A stretch of 49,000 nt of DNA from JABCPE02 sp963530895 (lineage in GTDB: Bacteria; Bacteroidota; Bacteroidia; Flavobacteriales; Weeksellaceae). The stretch spans positions 1 to 49,000 of the forward strand of contig CAUSFO010000004.1 of the NCBI GenBank assembly GCA_963530895.1, given 5' to 3'. The position numbers and the translations under genes are program-made. Under the pieces are notes generated by a model, which searched no databases, was not told where the DNA came from, and saw only the letters and a program-made list of their open reading frames with translations. Shown here piece by piece: positions 1 through 9,400 of this stretch. Within the stretch, counting starts at the first letter, position 1; every line of letters starts with the position of its first letter.

Positions 1-144
1 TTAAGGGTCTTTCATTCTTGCCTACTCTTTCAGTTACTATTCATCCGTTTTTGTATGAGCTTTTGTTTTTGCTTCGGCGTTTCTTTAGCAAAGTTTCAGT
101 GAACTCTCGTTTATGTTTTTCTAATTATTTCGGAAATTTAAATA
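1..144. other. Non-coding left edge of the window
   Basis: No gene can be supported here. On the minus strand a short frame of about 27 codons, rich in Lys, Arg and Ser, lies between stops, but it has no convincing start and is too short to interpret. The stretch lies downstream of the terminator that closes the enolase-to-protease gene string, so it may be the far end of an intergenic region whose neighbour is outside the window. Confidence 0.4.
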
Positions 145-176
145 AAAATCTCCACTATTTTAGCAGTGGAGATTTT
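145..176 (-). terminator. Intrinsic terminator after the aspartyl protease gene
   Basis: A perfect 12-bp inverted repeat (145-156 with 165-176, stem core CTCCACT/AGTGGAG) encloses an 8-base loop. On the minus strand the stem is followed by a T-rich run (TTTTTATTT). It lies just past the stop codon of the aspartyl protease gene and closes the string of seven minus-strand genes that starts with enolase. Confidence 0.85.
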
Positions 177-182
177 ATGTAT

Positions 183-1358
183 TTATAGAAGTTCTTTTAA
201 CTTTAACTTGATTTTTTTCTCTTCTTCACCATCCTGATATTTTATGACAACATTTTTGTTCTTTTGACTCAGCATTTTACGATAAACTGCTATATCATTA
301 GTAACCTTGCCGTTTATGGATATTATTTTCTGCCCTTCTTTTAGTCCCAATTTTTCTGCTTCTGAGTTTTCAACCACGCTGGAAATTAAAATTCCATTTT
401 CAGATTTTTTCAATTTAATGGGACTTACTGGGATTTCAAACTTATTGTTATATAAATAGTTAGGTTTTACATACAATATCATATCCTTGTAATCCAGAAT
501 AATATCAAAACGATTGATAATCTCACTCCCCAAAATCCCCAAATATTCTTTATGAGAACTTACACCCTCTTTATCAGAGGATAAAGCAACTGGAACATTA
601 TCAAATGCGAAACTTCCCAGTTTTATCCTTTTGATTTTAGTATTTATTGCTTTGGTCTTATTACTAAGGTTGTTTGAATCAGTAACGAAACTTTTACCCA
701 ACTTATAAGTAAGGAAATTTTCCTCTACAAATGGTGCATTAAAAAGTAACGAAAGCCCCGCCCCACTATCAAAAAAAACATCTCCTGAAAACTTCCATCC
801 ACCATCCATTTCTACTGTAATCGGAAACTGAGGTATCGGTATATTATTTTTAAAACTAAAAGAAATCCCTGTGAACCCTTCCTTTTCGGGCATAGAATCC
901 TTGTATAATTCTATTTGTTTTTTCTTAAAGTCTATTTTGGTGACATAATTTTTGATAATGTCATTACCTATAATCCCATCAAAAGGCTTCTCCAAAAGAC
1001 TTTTTAGCCTTGATAAATCTTCAAGTACGAAATGTACTCCATCTATACTTTTATCTTTGGTAAGGAAAATTTTTTGATTCAAAACTACATCATATATTTT
1101 TTCTCCTCCTGCTCCTGAAACTTTCTGTTGATAATTTGCTTTTAATCCAAACTTACCTGCTGCCTCCTTGTCGAGTAATGTGGTTGTAGCTCCTGTATCA
1201 AAATAAAATGTCAAACTATCCTTCTCTGTAGGAAGTTTTATCAAAATATATTTATTTTCATACAATTCAAATGGAAGTGTAACATCCTGAGCCTGAACTT
1301 CAAACAATCCCATTAAAAAGATTATTCCTTTGATAATATTGTTTTTCATTTTTCCCAT
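183..1358 (-). CDS. Secreted aspartyl protease family protein with C-terminal PDZ domain
   Basis: Probable exported retropepsin/pepsin-like aspartyl protease. After a hydrophobic signal peptide (to about residue 24, ending VQAQ) there are two protease lobes. The first carries FDTGATTTLLD (catalytic Asp 54) and a later FDGIIGNDII. The second carries FFDSGAGLSLLF (Asp 197) and LGILGSEII. A PDZ domain follows at about residues 310-385 (NGILISSVVENSEAEKLGL, then GQKIISINGK). This two-lobe plus PDZ layout is common in Bacteroidota, usually with no known substrate. The start could instead be the ATG at 1349, which gives a more typical MKNN signal peptide. It lies 7 bases after the DUF4253 gene and is the last gene of its string. 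Confidence 0.85.
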   Translation of the reverse strand: MGKMKNNIIKGIIFLMGLFEVQAQDVTLPFELYENKYILIKLPTEKDSLTFYFDTGATTTLLDKEAAGKFGLKANYQQKVSGAGGEKIYDVVLNQKIFLTKDKSIDGVHFVLEDLSRLKSLLEKPFDGIIGNDIIKNYVTKIDFKKKQIELYKDSMPEKEGFTGISFSFKNNIPIPQFPITVEMDGGWKFSGDVFFDSGAGLSLLFNAPFVEENFLTYKLGKSFVTDSNNLSNKTKAINTKIKRIKLGSFAFDNVPVALSSDKEGVSSHKEYLGILGSEIINRFDIILDYKDMILYVKPNYLYNNKFEIPVSPIKLKKSENGILISSVVENSEAEKLGLKEGQKIISINGKVTNDIAVYRKMLSQKNKNVVIKYQDGEEEKKIKLKLKELL

Positions 1359-1365
1359 TTTTAGT

Positions 1366-2121
1366 TTAATCCCACCAAAAATACCACTGTTTGTTCTGAT
1401 AAAGCGTCTCCACGAGAGATTCTACATCGCCCACGCCCTGCTCCACGATATCCACATCAAAAAGATACTGCTCTATGGCAAGCTCCACCAAGGCTTCTTT
1501 ATCAGAAACTGGCTGGTTTAGGTAAAATTCTGCCGTGTCATAGGTGATTGTCGCCAGCTCTGCGCCGTGTTTTTCGTACCAATATTTCGCCATCGCGGTC
1601 ATTTCGGCTGGAAGCGGACAGTCATTAAACCCACCCATGGGCAGCCATGCAAAGGCTTCATAGGATTTTTCTGTCGGAAGTTTTACGATGACTACATCTT
1701 TTTTTATCGTGCTTTTGCTCTCATCATCATAGTTAATATCCAAATAAGCACTAAACATCAGTTCCTCACCCTCTGGCACTTCCCACTGAATTTCATCAAC
1801 AGAAACCTCTCCCAAAAACTCTTTTTTCTCTTCTTTATAGAAGTCTGCTCCGTTTAGTTTCTGCGCTTCAGCAAGGATTTTTTCGCGATAAGTTTTCATT
1901 CCCTCCTTTGTAAAATCCAAATCCTCATCCTCCAAATCCAATTCAAATTTTTCAAGCAATATATCATCCGCTGTCACTATCACGGGCGTGAATTTCTGCT
2001 CTTTGCCTTCCTGCCAAAGATTTAAATAAGTTTCTACCAATTGTTTTGGGTCTATATTTTGGGCAACTGGAATGACCTCGCAGTCCAATAACTCTTGTAA
2101 CTTTTTGATGTTTTCTGTCAT
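1366..2121 (-). CDS. DUF4253 domain protein
   Basis: A soluble 251-residue protein whose C-terminal half matches my recollection of DUF4253: a GGFNDCP motif, then a KYWYEKHGAEL segment and a terminal WYFWWD. The N-terminal half is acidic and may be a separate module. No biochemical function is established that I can name. It has no signal peptide or membrane segment, so it is probably cytoplasmic. It lies 18 bases after the CtlX-like gene and 7 bases before the aspartyl protease gene, consistent with co-transcription, although the neighbours suggest no shared pathway. Family assignment is fairly sure; role unknown. Confidence 0.75.
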   Translation of the reverse strand: MTENIKKLQELLDCEVIPVAQNIDPKQLVETYLNLWQEGKEQKFTPVIVTADDILLEKFELDLEDEDLDFTKEGMKTYREKILAEAQKLNGADFYKEEKKEFLGEVSVDEIQWEVPEGEELMFSAYLDINYDDESKSTIKKDVVIVKLPTEKSYEAFAWLPMGGFNDCPLPAEMTAMAKYWYEKHGAELATITYDTAEFYLNQPVSDKEALVELAIEQYLFDVDIVEQGVGDVESLVETLYQNKQWYFWWD

Positions 2122-2139
2122 GATTAAAACTTTTTTCTG

Positions 2140-3063
2140 CTATTTCTTTGGTAAAAACACTTCCGCAAGCATACATCTGGCACCGCCGCCGCCGTTGATT
2201 TCTATTGTCCTCAAATCAGAAGAGATGATTTGGCTGTATTTTTCAATATTTTTTATCTGCTCCTGCGTGAGTGAGCTGTATGCCGTCTGGCTCATTATCA
2301 GGAACTTTTCTCCTTTGTCGTTATGCAGCTGGAGCATATTTCCCGCAAAATTATGCATCTGCTCTTCGGTGATGGCTATGATTTCTTTTCCTGATTTTTC
2401 TATCGTTTCTATCACTTGTTGTCGCTCCGTTTCATCATCTATACAATCGAGACAAATCACCACAAACTTATCCGCCAGACACATCATCACATTGGTATGA
2501 TAGATAGGCATCCGCTGGTGGTCTATGGTCTGATACGAATGAAAAACAACAGGTTTAAAACCAATTTTCGCACAAAATTCACGGAACAAATCCTCATCCA
2601 GACGGACAGAAACCGAGCCGTATGCTATCTTATTATCTTGGTCAAAGATGATGCTTCCCGTTCCTTCCAAAAACTTGTTCTCCTTTTCGGACTGAGTGAA
2701 ATCTATGATTTCTTTCACCTCAAAACCTTCATTTTTCAGTTTTTCTATGATGTCCATTCGGCGTTCGTCTCTTCGGTTCGGTGCGAACATCGGATAAAGG
2801 ATTACCCTTCCCTCTGGGCTGAAACTCACCCAGTTATTTGGAAAAATAGAATCTGGTGTATGCGGCTCCAGAGTGTCTTTAACCACGATAACATTGATTC
2901 CATGAGAACGAAGTTTTTCCACAAAAGCATTAAACTCAGCCAAGGCTTTCAGCTGAGTATTTTCATTCTCGGAGTTTATTTGGAAATAGTTGTTCTCGGC
3001 AGTCTGGGCATTATAGCCAAACGCCACAGGTTCTATCATAAGAACGGTGTTGGTTGTCTGCAT
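2140..3063 (-). CDS. ctlX: CtlX-like citrulline utilization hydrolase (amidinotransferase fold)
   Basis: A member of the guanidino-group-modifying superfamily (pentein fold), closest in my judgement to CtlX, a citrulline hydrolase. Visible landmarks are MIEPVAFGYNAQT at the N terminus, FPNNWVSF (74-81), the glutamate of LEGTGS (Glu133), the histidine of YHTNVMMCL (His189), and a cysteine near the C terminus in GGGGARCML (Cys297). These fit the Glu/His/Cys catalytic set of the superfamily. Length (307) is normal. It follows another amidinotransferase-fold gene by 12 bases, so the two probably act together in arginine, citrulline or methylarginine turnover. The substrate is inferred from family resemblance only. 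Confidence 0.8.
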   Translation of the reverse strand: MQTTNTVLMIEPVAFGYNAQTAENNYFQINSENENTQLKALAEFNAFVEKLRSHGINVIVVKDTLEPHTPDSIFPNNWVSFSPEGRVILYPMFAPNRRDERRMDIIEKLKNEGFEVKEIIDFTQSEKENKFLEGTGSIIFDQDNKIAYGSVSVRLDEDLFREFCAKIGFKPVVFHSYQTIDHQRMPIYHTNVMMCLADKFVVICLDCIDDETERQQVIETIEKSGKEIIAITEEQMHNFAGNMLQLHNDKGEKFLIMSQTAYSSLTQEQIKNIEKYSQIISSDLRTIEINGGGGARCMLAEVFLPKK

Positions 3064-3075
3064 TTTCTCTATTTT

Positions 3076-3990
3076 TTATTCCCTTGCCAGCGGCATAGTG
3101 GAGCATCTTAAAAGCCCTCCCATTTTGGATATCTCGCGATAAGGAATTTCTTCTACTTTAATATTCCAAACATCTTGTAAATGTCTGTTCATCCTAGTGA
3201 AAGCCGCATCTGAAACGACTACTTCTGGCGAAATCGAAAAAATATTTGGATTCATTTCAAACATTTCTTCTTTGGTAACATGAAAACAATTTTCTTCCCC
3301 AAAAATATCCAAAATCAGTCTGTAATCGCTCTCATCCACAAAACCATCCTTGTAGATGATACATTTATCCTTTCCTACGGGATTAAATGTACAGTCCAGA
3401 TGCAAAATGCCTTCATACGGAACAGTGTCATTCTTTTTTAGTTCTAGGTCTATTATCCTTTTTTTAGGAAAATATTCTTTGAGAATTTCTATCGCGTATT
3501 CGTTAGTTCTCGCCGTTTTGAAATTTCTATAATCCTCACTAAAACAAGTTCCTATAAACAAGAAATCATTCCATACTATCACATCTCCCCCTTCTATGTG
3601 GGCTGTGTCAGGCAGGTTGATGATTTTACGCCACTCCACTTGTTCGAATATTTTGGAATAAGCCTCCTGTTCATCGGCTCTGTCTGGAATAAGATTAGAC
3701 AATATCATCTTGTCTTCTATGACAAACGCCACATCTCGCGCGAAGACCTGATTATAATCTTTGATAATATCTGGACGAATAACCTCTACATCATATTTCT
3801 TGAGAACTTTCTCAAACTCAGTCATTTCATGGATGATATCTTCTTCCTTTGGGTAAACACCCTGCTGGATGGTATGGTATGATTTCGCATCATAACTCTC
3901 CTCCAGAGTAGGGTCTGCTCCCATAGATACTGGCTGACCAAGGACTACAGTTTTTAATCTTCCTGTTTCGTTATTAATATTTAGTTTCAT
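3076..3990 (-). CDS. Arginine deiminase/dimethylargininase-related amidinohydrolase
   Basis: A second pentein-fold enzyme, 304 residues. Signature elements are FARD (84-87), HIEGGD (131-136), ILHLD with His198, and GGLLRCSTMPL with Cys296 as the likely nucleophile. Together they match the catalytic layout of dimethylarginine dimethylaminohydrolases and related arginine-modifying hydrolases. The probable reaction is hydrolysis of a guanidinium group, releasing citrulline and an amine or ammonia. It lies directly upstream of the CtlX-like gene, which could consume the citrulline formed. True amidinotransferase activity cannot be excluded from sequence alone. Confidence 0.8.
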   Translation of the reverse strand: MKLNINNETGRLKTVVLGQPVSMGADPTLEESYDAKSYHTIQQGVYPKEEDIIHEMTEFEKVLKKYDVEVIRPDIIKDYNQVFARDVAFVIEDKMILSNLIPDRADEQEAYSKIFEQVEWRKIINLPDTAHIEGGDVIVWNDFLFIGTCFSEDYRNFKTARTNEYAIEILKEYFPKKRIIDLELKKNDTVPYEGILHLDCTFNPVGKDKCIIYKDGFVDESDYRLILDIFGEENCFHVTKEEMFEMNPNIFSISPEVVVSDAAFTRMNRHLQDVWNIKVEEIPYREISKMGGLLRCSTMPLARE

Positions 3991-4042
3991 AATTTTTTGC
4001 TGTAATGTAAGAAAAGACTTGTTACCTATCCTTTCTTAAAAA

Positions 4043-4621
4043 TTATTTTATTTTAGGAACTTCTATTTGGATTACTTTATTTACTAAATCAAGTTTTTTA
4101 TTTTTCAAGACAGAAAACATATTGTCCATCTCTTTTTTAGTGTATGCTCTATCACTAACGCCGAAAAGTAAAACGCCCTTTCTCTTCGGTGTATTTATTC
4201 TAAAATATCGATAAACATTTCTTTCTAGAATAAGAATTTCCTTTCCATCCTGAGAGTTTTTACTTATTATAAAATCAAGCATATACTCATCCTCTCTTTC
4301 ATACATTTGATAATTTATGATAGGATTTTGCTTTTTGCTATTCTCCAAATTATTGACAAAATTACTTATCGCATCCTTTGGAGTCAAATCTCCTTCCAAG
4401 AAATCAATCATAATCATCCTCGTGTATTTTTCTACATTTTCATTTGGCAAAATATACTCCTGTTTGTAGAAATTATCCATTGGATGAGAACTCCATACTA
4501 ATTTATAATCCTTATTATCAAATCTATATTTATCTCCTAAATGTAGATAATCTTCCACTTTTTTCTGCGCCATGAAAAACTGAACCATGAGCATCAGAAA
4601 TAATACTAATCTTCTTTTCAT
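4043..4621 (-). CDS. Secreted hypothetical protein
   Basis: I do not recognise the family. The 192-residue product starts with a clear signal peptide (MKRRLVLFLMLMVQFFMAQ, cleavage probably after MAQ near residue 19) and has no later membrane helix, so it should reach the periplasm or outer surface. The mature part mixes aromatic and charged residues (YKLVWSSHPMDNFYKQEY) and ends in a basic stretch. It lies between the TM2-domain gene and the amidinohydrolase gene on the same strand, with gaps of 66 and 52 bases. Nothing in the context identifies a role. Confidence 0.65.
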   Translation of the reverse strand: MKRRLVLFLMLMVQFFMAQKKVEDYLHLGDKYRFDNKDYKLVWSSHPMDNFYKQEYILPNENVEKYTRMIMIDFLEGDLTPKDAISNFVNNLENSKKQNPIINYQMYEREDEYMLDFIISKNSQDGKEILILERNVYRYFRINTPKRKGVLLFGVSDRAYTKKEMDNMFSVLKNKKLDLVNKVIQIEVPKIK

Positions 4622-4630
4622 TATCTCTTA

Positions 4631-4687
4631 TTCTTTTAAAGGTATCCAATCCACAAAGAAATCTTTTATATATTTTGGATTATCATC
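4631..4687 (-). other. 19-codon open stretch in frame directly after the TM2 gene stop
   Basis: Immediately after the TAA of the TM2-domain gene (4688-4690) the same frame stays open for 19 codons, starting DDNPKYIKDFF and ending WIPLKE, then stops at 4628-4630. It has no start codon of its own. The protein-like composition suggests a remnant of an older C terminus or of a lost gene, or chance. It is noted because the gap between the two genes is otherwise unexplained. Confidence 0.3.
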
Positions 4688-4966
4688 TTAAAACCAAGGT
4701 CTTCTCCCTACTTGATAAATTTGGTAAAATTCTTCATCAGATTTTGTAAGATAAATTATCCCTTCTACAAAAGGAATAACACTCGCTAATCCACATGAGA
4801 AAAAACTCATTAATATTTGAAGAACTCCCTCTTTAGTGTATCCTAAAATAAATTTATGTATACCAAAGCTTCCTAACATGATAGCCAAAACTCCTGCTAA
4901 GACTTTTTTATTATCTTGATAAATAGGCGAAGGATTTTGAAAATTCTGGTTTTCCATTTTATTCAT
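4688..4966 (-). CDS. TM2 domain-containing small membrane protein
   Basis: A 92-residue protein with the TM2 domain: two membrane helices joined by a short loop. The first helix region reads VLAGVLAIMLGSFGIHKFILGY, containing the typical G-x-H-x-F-x-L-G-Y motif, and is followed by LQILMSFFSCGLASVIPFVEGIIYL. The N terminus is Asn/Gln/Pro-rich and probably cytoplasmic. The function of bacterial TM2 proteins is not established. It starts 11 bases after the enolase stop, so it probably shares the enolase transcript. Starting at the second Met (4957) is equally possible. Confidence 0.8.
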   Translation of the reverse strand: MNKMENQNFQNPSPIYQDNKKVLAGVLAIMLGSFGIHKFILGYTKEGVLQILMSFFSCGLASVIPFVEGIIYLTKSDEEFYQIYQVGRRPWF

Positions 4967-4977
4967 GAATTTAATTT

Positions 4978-6270
4978 TTATCTCTTGATTTTAAAGGCAT
5001 CCATCCCTGGGAAAATAGCCGTTTCGCCAAGAGCTTCTTCTATTCTTAGTAGCTGGTTGTATTTCGCCATTCTGTCCGAACGGGAAGCCGAACCTGTTTT
5101 GATTTGTCCACAGTTCATCGCTACAGCAAGGTCTGCTATGGTAGAATCTTCTGTTTCTCCTGAGCGGTGGGACATTACCGAAGTATATTTGTTATGCTGA
5201 GCCATCTGCACGGCAGCCATCGTTTCAGAAAGAGAACCGATTTGGTTTACTTTCACCAAAATAGAGTTGGCTACACCTTGTTTTATCCCTTGTGAAAGTC
5301 GCTCTACATTAGTCACGAAAAGATCATCTCCTACCAGCTGCACTCTGTCGCCTATCTTGTCTGTCAAGAGCTTCCAGCCATCCCAGTCATCTTCCTGCAT
5401 TCCGTCTTCGATGGAAATAATCGGGTATTTCTGTGTCAGTTCAGCCAAGTAAGAAACCTGCTCTTCTCTCGTGCGATAAGCGCCGCTTTCTCCTTCAAAT
5501 TTTCTATAATCATAAACTCCATCTTTATAAAACTCCGAAGAAGCGCAGTCCAATGCCAGCATAATATCATCCCCTGGTCTGTATCCTGCCTTTTCTATCG
5601 CTTGGAGCAAAGTATCCAAAGCATCTTCTGTCCCCTTGAATGTCGGTGCAAAACCTCCCTCATCCCCCACTGCTGTGGATAGTCCGCGAGATTTTAAAAT
5701 AGATTTCAAATGATGGAAAATTTCTGTTCCTTTTCTAAGAGCATGTGAGAAAGAATCTGCCTTCACTGGCATAATCATAAACTCTTGGAACGCGATAGGA
5801 GCATCCGAGTGAGAACCTCCATTGATGACATTCATCATCGGAACAGGCAGAGTATTGGCATTTACACCGCCCACATATTTATAAAGAGGCATTCTAAGGT
5901 GCGCCGCTGCGGCTCTTGCCACTGCCAGAGAAACCCCAAGAATAGCATTAGCCCCGAGTTTTCCTTTATTTTTAGTTCCATCAGCCTCTATCATAATTTG
6001 GTCGATGAGGTTCTGCTGAGTGACAGGAAGCCCGATGATTTCAGGAGCGATGATTTCCCTTACATTTTCTACAGCTTTTTCCACGCCTTTTCCTAAAAAC
6101 TCTGCGCCGCCGTCACGAAGTTCCACCGCCTCATGTTCCCCTGTGGATGCCCCAGAAGGCACTGCTGCACGCCCCATAGCACCGCTGTCTGTAAATACAT
6201 CTACCTCCACAGTAGGATTACCGCGAGAGTCTAAAATCTGTCTTGCTTCGATGAATGAAATAAATCCCAT
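4978..6270 (-). CDS. eno: Enolase (phosphopyruvate hydratase)
   Basis: Glycolytic enolase, interconverting 2-phosphoglycerate and phosphoenolpyruvate in the cytoplasm with Mg2+. Conserved pieces are the N-terminal EARQILDSRGNPTVEVDV, GASTGEHEA, the acidic metal ligands in DCASSEF, ISIEDGM and LVGDDLFVTN, the catalytic-lysine region ILVKVNQIGS, and SHRSGETED near the C terminus. I place the start at the ATG at 6270 (MGFISFIEAR), giving 430 residues, the normal family length. The longer open frame begins with a GTG inside the predicted -7 promoter box and adds a Lys/Asn/Ile-rich leader unlike any enolase. It is the first gene of a seven-gene minus-strand string. Confidence 0.97.
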   Translation of the reverse strand: MGFISFIEARQILDSRGNPTVEVDVFTDSGAMGRAAVPSGASTGEHEAVELRDGGAEFLGKGVEKAVENVREIIAPEIIGLPVTQQNLIDQIMIEADGTKNKGKLGANAILGVSLAVARAAAAHLRMPLYKYVGGVNANTLPVPMMNVINGGSHSDAPIAFQEFMIMPVKADSFSHALRKGTEIFHHLKSILKSRGLSTAVGDEGGFAPTFKGTEDALDTLLQAIEKAGYRPGDDIMLALDCASSEFYKDGVYDYRKFEGESGAYRTREEQVSYLAELTQKYPIISIEDGMQEDDWDGWKLLTDKIGDRVQLVGDDLFVTNVERLSQGIKQGVANSILVKVNQIGSLSETMAAVQMAQHNKYTSVMSHRSGETEDSTIADLAVAMNCGQIKTGSASRSDRMAKYNQLLRIEEALGETAIFPGMDAFKIKR

Positions 6271-6314
6271 TTTAATATTTTTTTTAATGTTATAATTAAT
6301 TTTTATTCGTTTCA

Positions 6315-6322
6315 CAAATCTA
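6315..6322 (-). promoter_or_regulatory. Probable -7 element of the eno promoter
   Basis: On the minus strand the sequence is TAGATTTG, matching the Bacteroidota -7 consensus TAnnTTTG, 44 bases before the enolase ATG. About 20 bases upstream only a weak TTTT is seen in place of TTTG. Transcription would begin near 6310, so the longer alternative start at 6315 cannot be used. Confidence 0.5.
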
Positions 6323-6356
6323 ACGAAAACCTATGAATTCTAAAAATTATTTTCTA

Positions 6357-6387
6357 TTTGAAGGGATTTTTTTTTTACTTACTTTTG
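6357..6387 (+). promoter_or_regulatory. Probable promoter of the AddA-like helicase gene
   Basis: TTTG at 6357-6360, a 19-base spacer and TACTTTTG at 6380-6387 match both elements of the Bacteroidota housekeeping promoter. Transcription would start near 6393, 13 bases before the ATG at 6406. This supports that ATG over the upstream TTG at 6358. Confidence 0.65.
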
Positions 6388-6405
6388 AGAAAATTTTTCC
6401 TAAAA

Positions 6406-9400
6406 ATGAAATCCACTTATACTGTCATCAATGCCTCGGCTGGATCGGGCAAAACTTATACCCTCGTACAGAGACTTCTAATGCTTTGTCTGGAAAACCC
6501 CAGCGAGCCAGATGCTGTTCGCCATATCATTGCCCTTACTTTTACCAACAAGGCTGCCAATGAGATGAAAGAACGAATACTCCAGTGGCTGGGAAAATTC
6601 ACGGCTGAAAACTATGCCCAATGCCAAGAACTGCTGGACATACAGGAAAAATTCCGCCAACAGGGCAAAAATATTCCTATCAATGAGCTGCACCGCCGTT
6701 CCCAAGCGGTTTTGGACTATATTCTGCACCACTACTCCATGCTGAACATCGGCACGATAGATAAATTTAATTCTAAATTGGTGCGTTCTTTTTCCTACGA
6801 ACTGGGACTGGCGCAGAATTTTAATTTGGAAATTCAGCCCGAACCATACTTGATAGAAGCCGTAGACCAGATGCTGGACAAGATAGGCGGAGACAAGAAG
6901 GTGTCGGAGACTTTCATAGACTTCGTGAATTATAGTTTGGATAATAACGAGCGGGTAAATCTGAGCCAAACGCTCTACCAATCGGCAAAGGAATTTGTGA
7001 AAGACATCCACTACAAAAGGCTTTTGGAGAATAAAGATTTTGACTGGGAAGCCTACGAAAACACCAAAAACAACATCAGAAAAAACCTCACCGAAATCAA
7101 GAAAGATTCTGTGAAAATAGCACAGGATACGATATCTCTTATCAAAGAAAGAGGGCTGGAAATAGAGGATTTCTCTGGCGGAGGGAAAAAAAGCATTGCC
7201 AAGTTTTTCCATGAAGTCGCTAAGTTCTACAACAAGGAGCGAAAAGATTTCCCTTTCCCATCGAATGAAGAATCTGCACTGGCAGTTTTTGAAAAAGGAG
7301 CTTCATCTAAGTCAAAACAAAAAGAGCAGGATATTTTTGACATTCTCAGCTTTTTGATGGAGAGCAGGAGAAAGCTCATCAGCAATTATATCCTGATGCA
7401 GAAAAAAGAAAAAATACTTCACGCTCTGCTTCCGCTTCGGGTAAATAAGGAAATCCAAGATGAACTTGCCAAAATAGAGGAAGAAAACGATTTGGTTTTA
7501 CTTTCTAAATTTAATATTATCATCAATGAAAACCTGAAAAATGAGCCTTCGGCTTTCATTTACGAAAAAGTGGGAACTCGGTATCTGCATTATTTCTTTG
7601 ATGAGTTTCAGGACACTTCGGCGCTGCAATGGCAGAATTTCCTGCCGCTGCGAGACCACACGATTTCTTCGGACAATACGAGTTTTACCCTCGTGGGAGA
7701 CCCTAAACAGAGCATTTACCGCTTCCGAGGCGGAGAGAGCCAGCTGATGCTGAACATCATCAATCATAAAGAAAATGCGCCTGTCCCTGCCAATGTCATT
7801 TCACTAAAAGAAAACTACCGAAGTGCAAGGAACATCGTAAGGTTTAATAATGAACTTTACCAATACATATCCGAGCTGGGAGATTTTGAACATAAAAAAA
7901 TTTTTGGCGAAAAAGCCCAGCAGGAAGCCAAAACCAATATCGATGGAAGAGTAAGAGTAAATCTGATAGAAAACGCCAAAAAAGAGGATTTCTACCAAGA
8001 TACCGCAGACCAGATGCAGCAGGACATTCAGCAGTGTCTGGATAATGGCTTTAGATTCTCGGATATTACCATCTTATGCCGAGGAAATAACGATATATTC
8101 AACTATTCTCAGCTTTTGGGAAGCAGAGAAGTGCTCTATAATGGAGAAAAAACCTTTATAAAAACCATCTCCGAACGAGGGCTTACCCTTAATCTCTCTA
8201 AAACCCTGAATGCTCTGATAGAATTTCTAAACTGGACAGCCACTCCGAAAAGCAAAAAATTTCTAGTGATGCTGTTCTACTATCTCAATGATTTAGGGCG
8301 AATCAAAATCCATGATTTTTCAGTAGAAATGCTGGAAATTCTGGCTATTGAAGAGCAGAAAGAATTATTTGACTTTATCAAAAAAAGATACAATCTGGAT
8401 TTGGCGCATTCCCATATTCCAAACCTCAATCTTTACAACTTCATAGAACATTTCGTTTATGAATTTTCTGTCGAAGACAAGGAAATGGACTTCATTCTCA
8501 ATTTCTTAGAAATGCTCTATGGCTTCTCCCAAAACACAGGAATGACCCTGAAAGATTTCCTGAAATTCTGGGAAGAGGAAGGTCAAAATATCTCCATCCA
8601 AGCCTCCGAAAATATAGATGCTGTGCAGATAATGACCATCCACAAGGCCAAAGGACTGGAGTTTCCTGTGGTCTTCCTGCCAATGGAAAACAAAAGCCAA
8701 GATTCCAAATTCACGGAATGGTATGATTTGGAAGGAGAAAACGCTCTCAGCGCAGTGAATATCTCGGGCTTTGATAAAGGTTTAGAAATCTACGATGAAG
8801 ATATCCAAATATTCAACAGCGAGAATGTCTATAAAAACTTTATCGACCGCCTCTGCGTGCAGTATGTAGCCACCACACGCCCTGTGGAACAGCTTTTCCT
8901 TTATCTGCAAAAGCCGAGCAATTCGGCAAATCATTTGGAAATATTTGATTTTGTAGATCAATACAATACGGAAAATGTGGATAATTTTGATTTATTTGAA
9001 ACAAATGAAGAACTGCTCAGAAAAAAAACCAAACAAAAGAAAAAAGAATGGGCTACGATGAACATCTCATCCATCCACAAACAAGGAGAATCGCTGGCTA
9101 ATATCCAAATCGCCACGCCATCCAAAAGCTATCAAAAACGAAAAGAGAAAACAAGAATGGGTCTTCTCATTCACGATATTTTAGCGAAAATAAACCACAG
9201 AGATGATATGGAAAAAGTCTTGGATAGTTTTTTCCGTTTGGGAACAATCACCGAGAAAGAAAAAGAAATCATCATAAAGAGAATTTCGCCAGTTCTAAAT
9301 GATGAAAAATACGCTCCATATTTCAGTGGAAATGAGAAAGAAATCATCAATGAAAGAGAAATCCTCGTCACTTTGGAGGATGGAGAGCAAAAATTCTACC

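Noticed and set aside
1..120. Possible end of a transposase or other gene at the left edge
   Set aside because: All frames are interrupted within about 30 codons, and no recognisable motif or inverted repeat is present.
6271..6315. Longer enolase with a GTG start at 6315
   Set aside because: The extra 15 residues are unlike enolase N termini, and the start codon overlaps the predicted -7 promoter box, upstream of the transcription start.
6358..6405. Longer helicase from a TTG at 6358
   Set aside because: It would begin within the predicted promoter, and the ATG at 6406 gives the normal N terminus just ahead of the Walker A motif.
6478..7212. 244-codon open frame antisense to the helicase gene
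   Set aside because: It lies wholly within a strongly supported gene, has no recognisable domain, and is what the codon composition of the sense gene would produce by chance.
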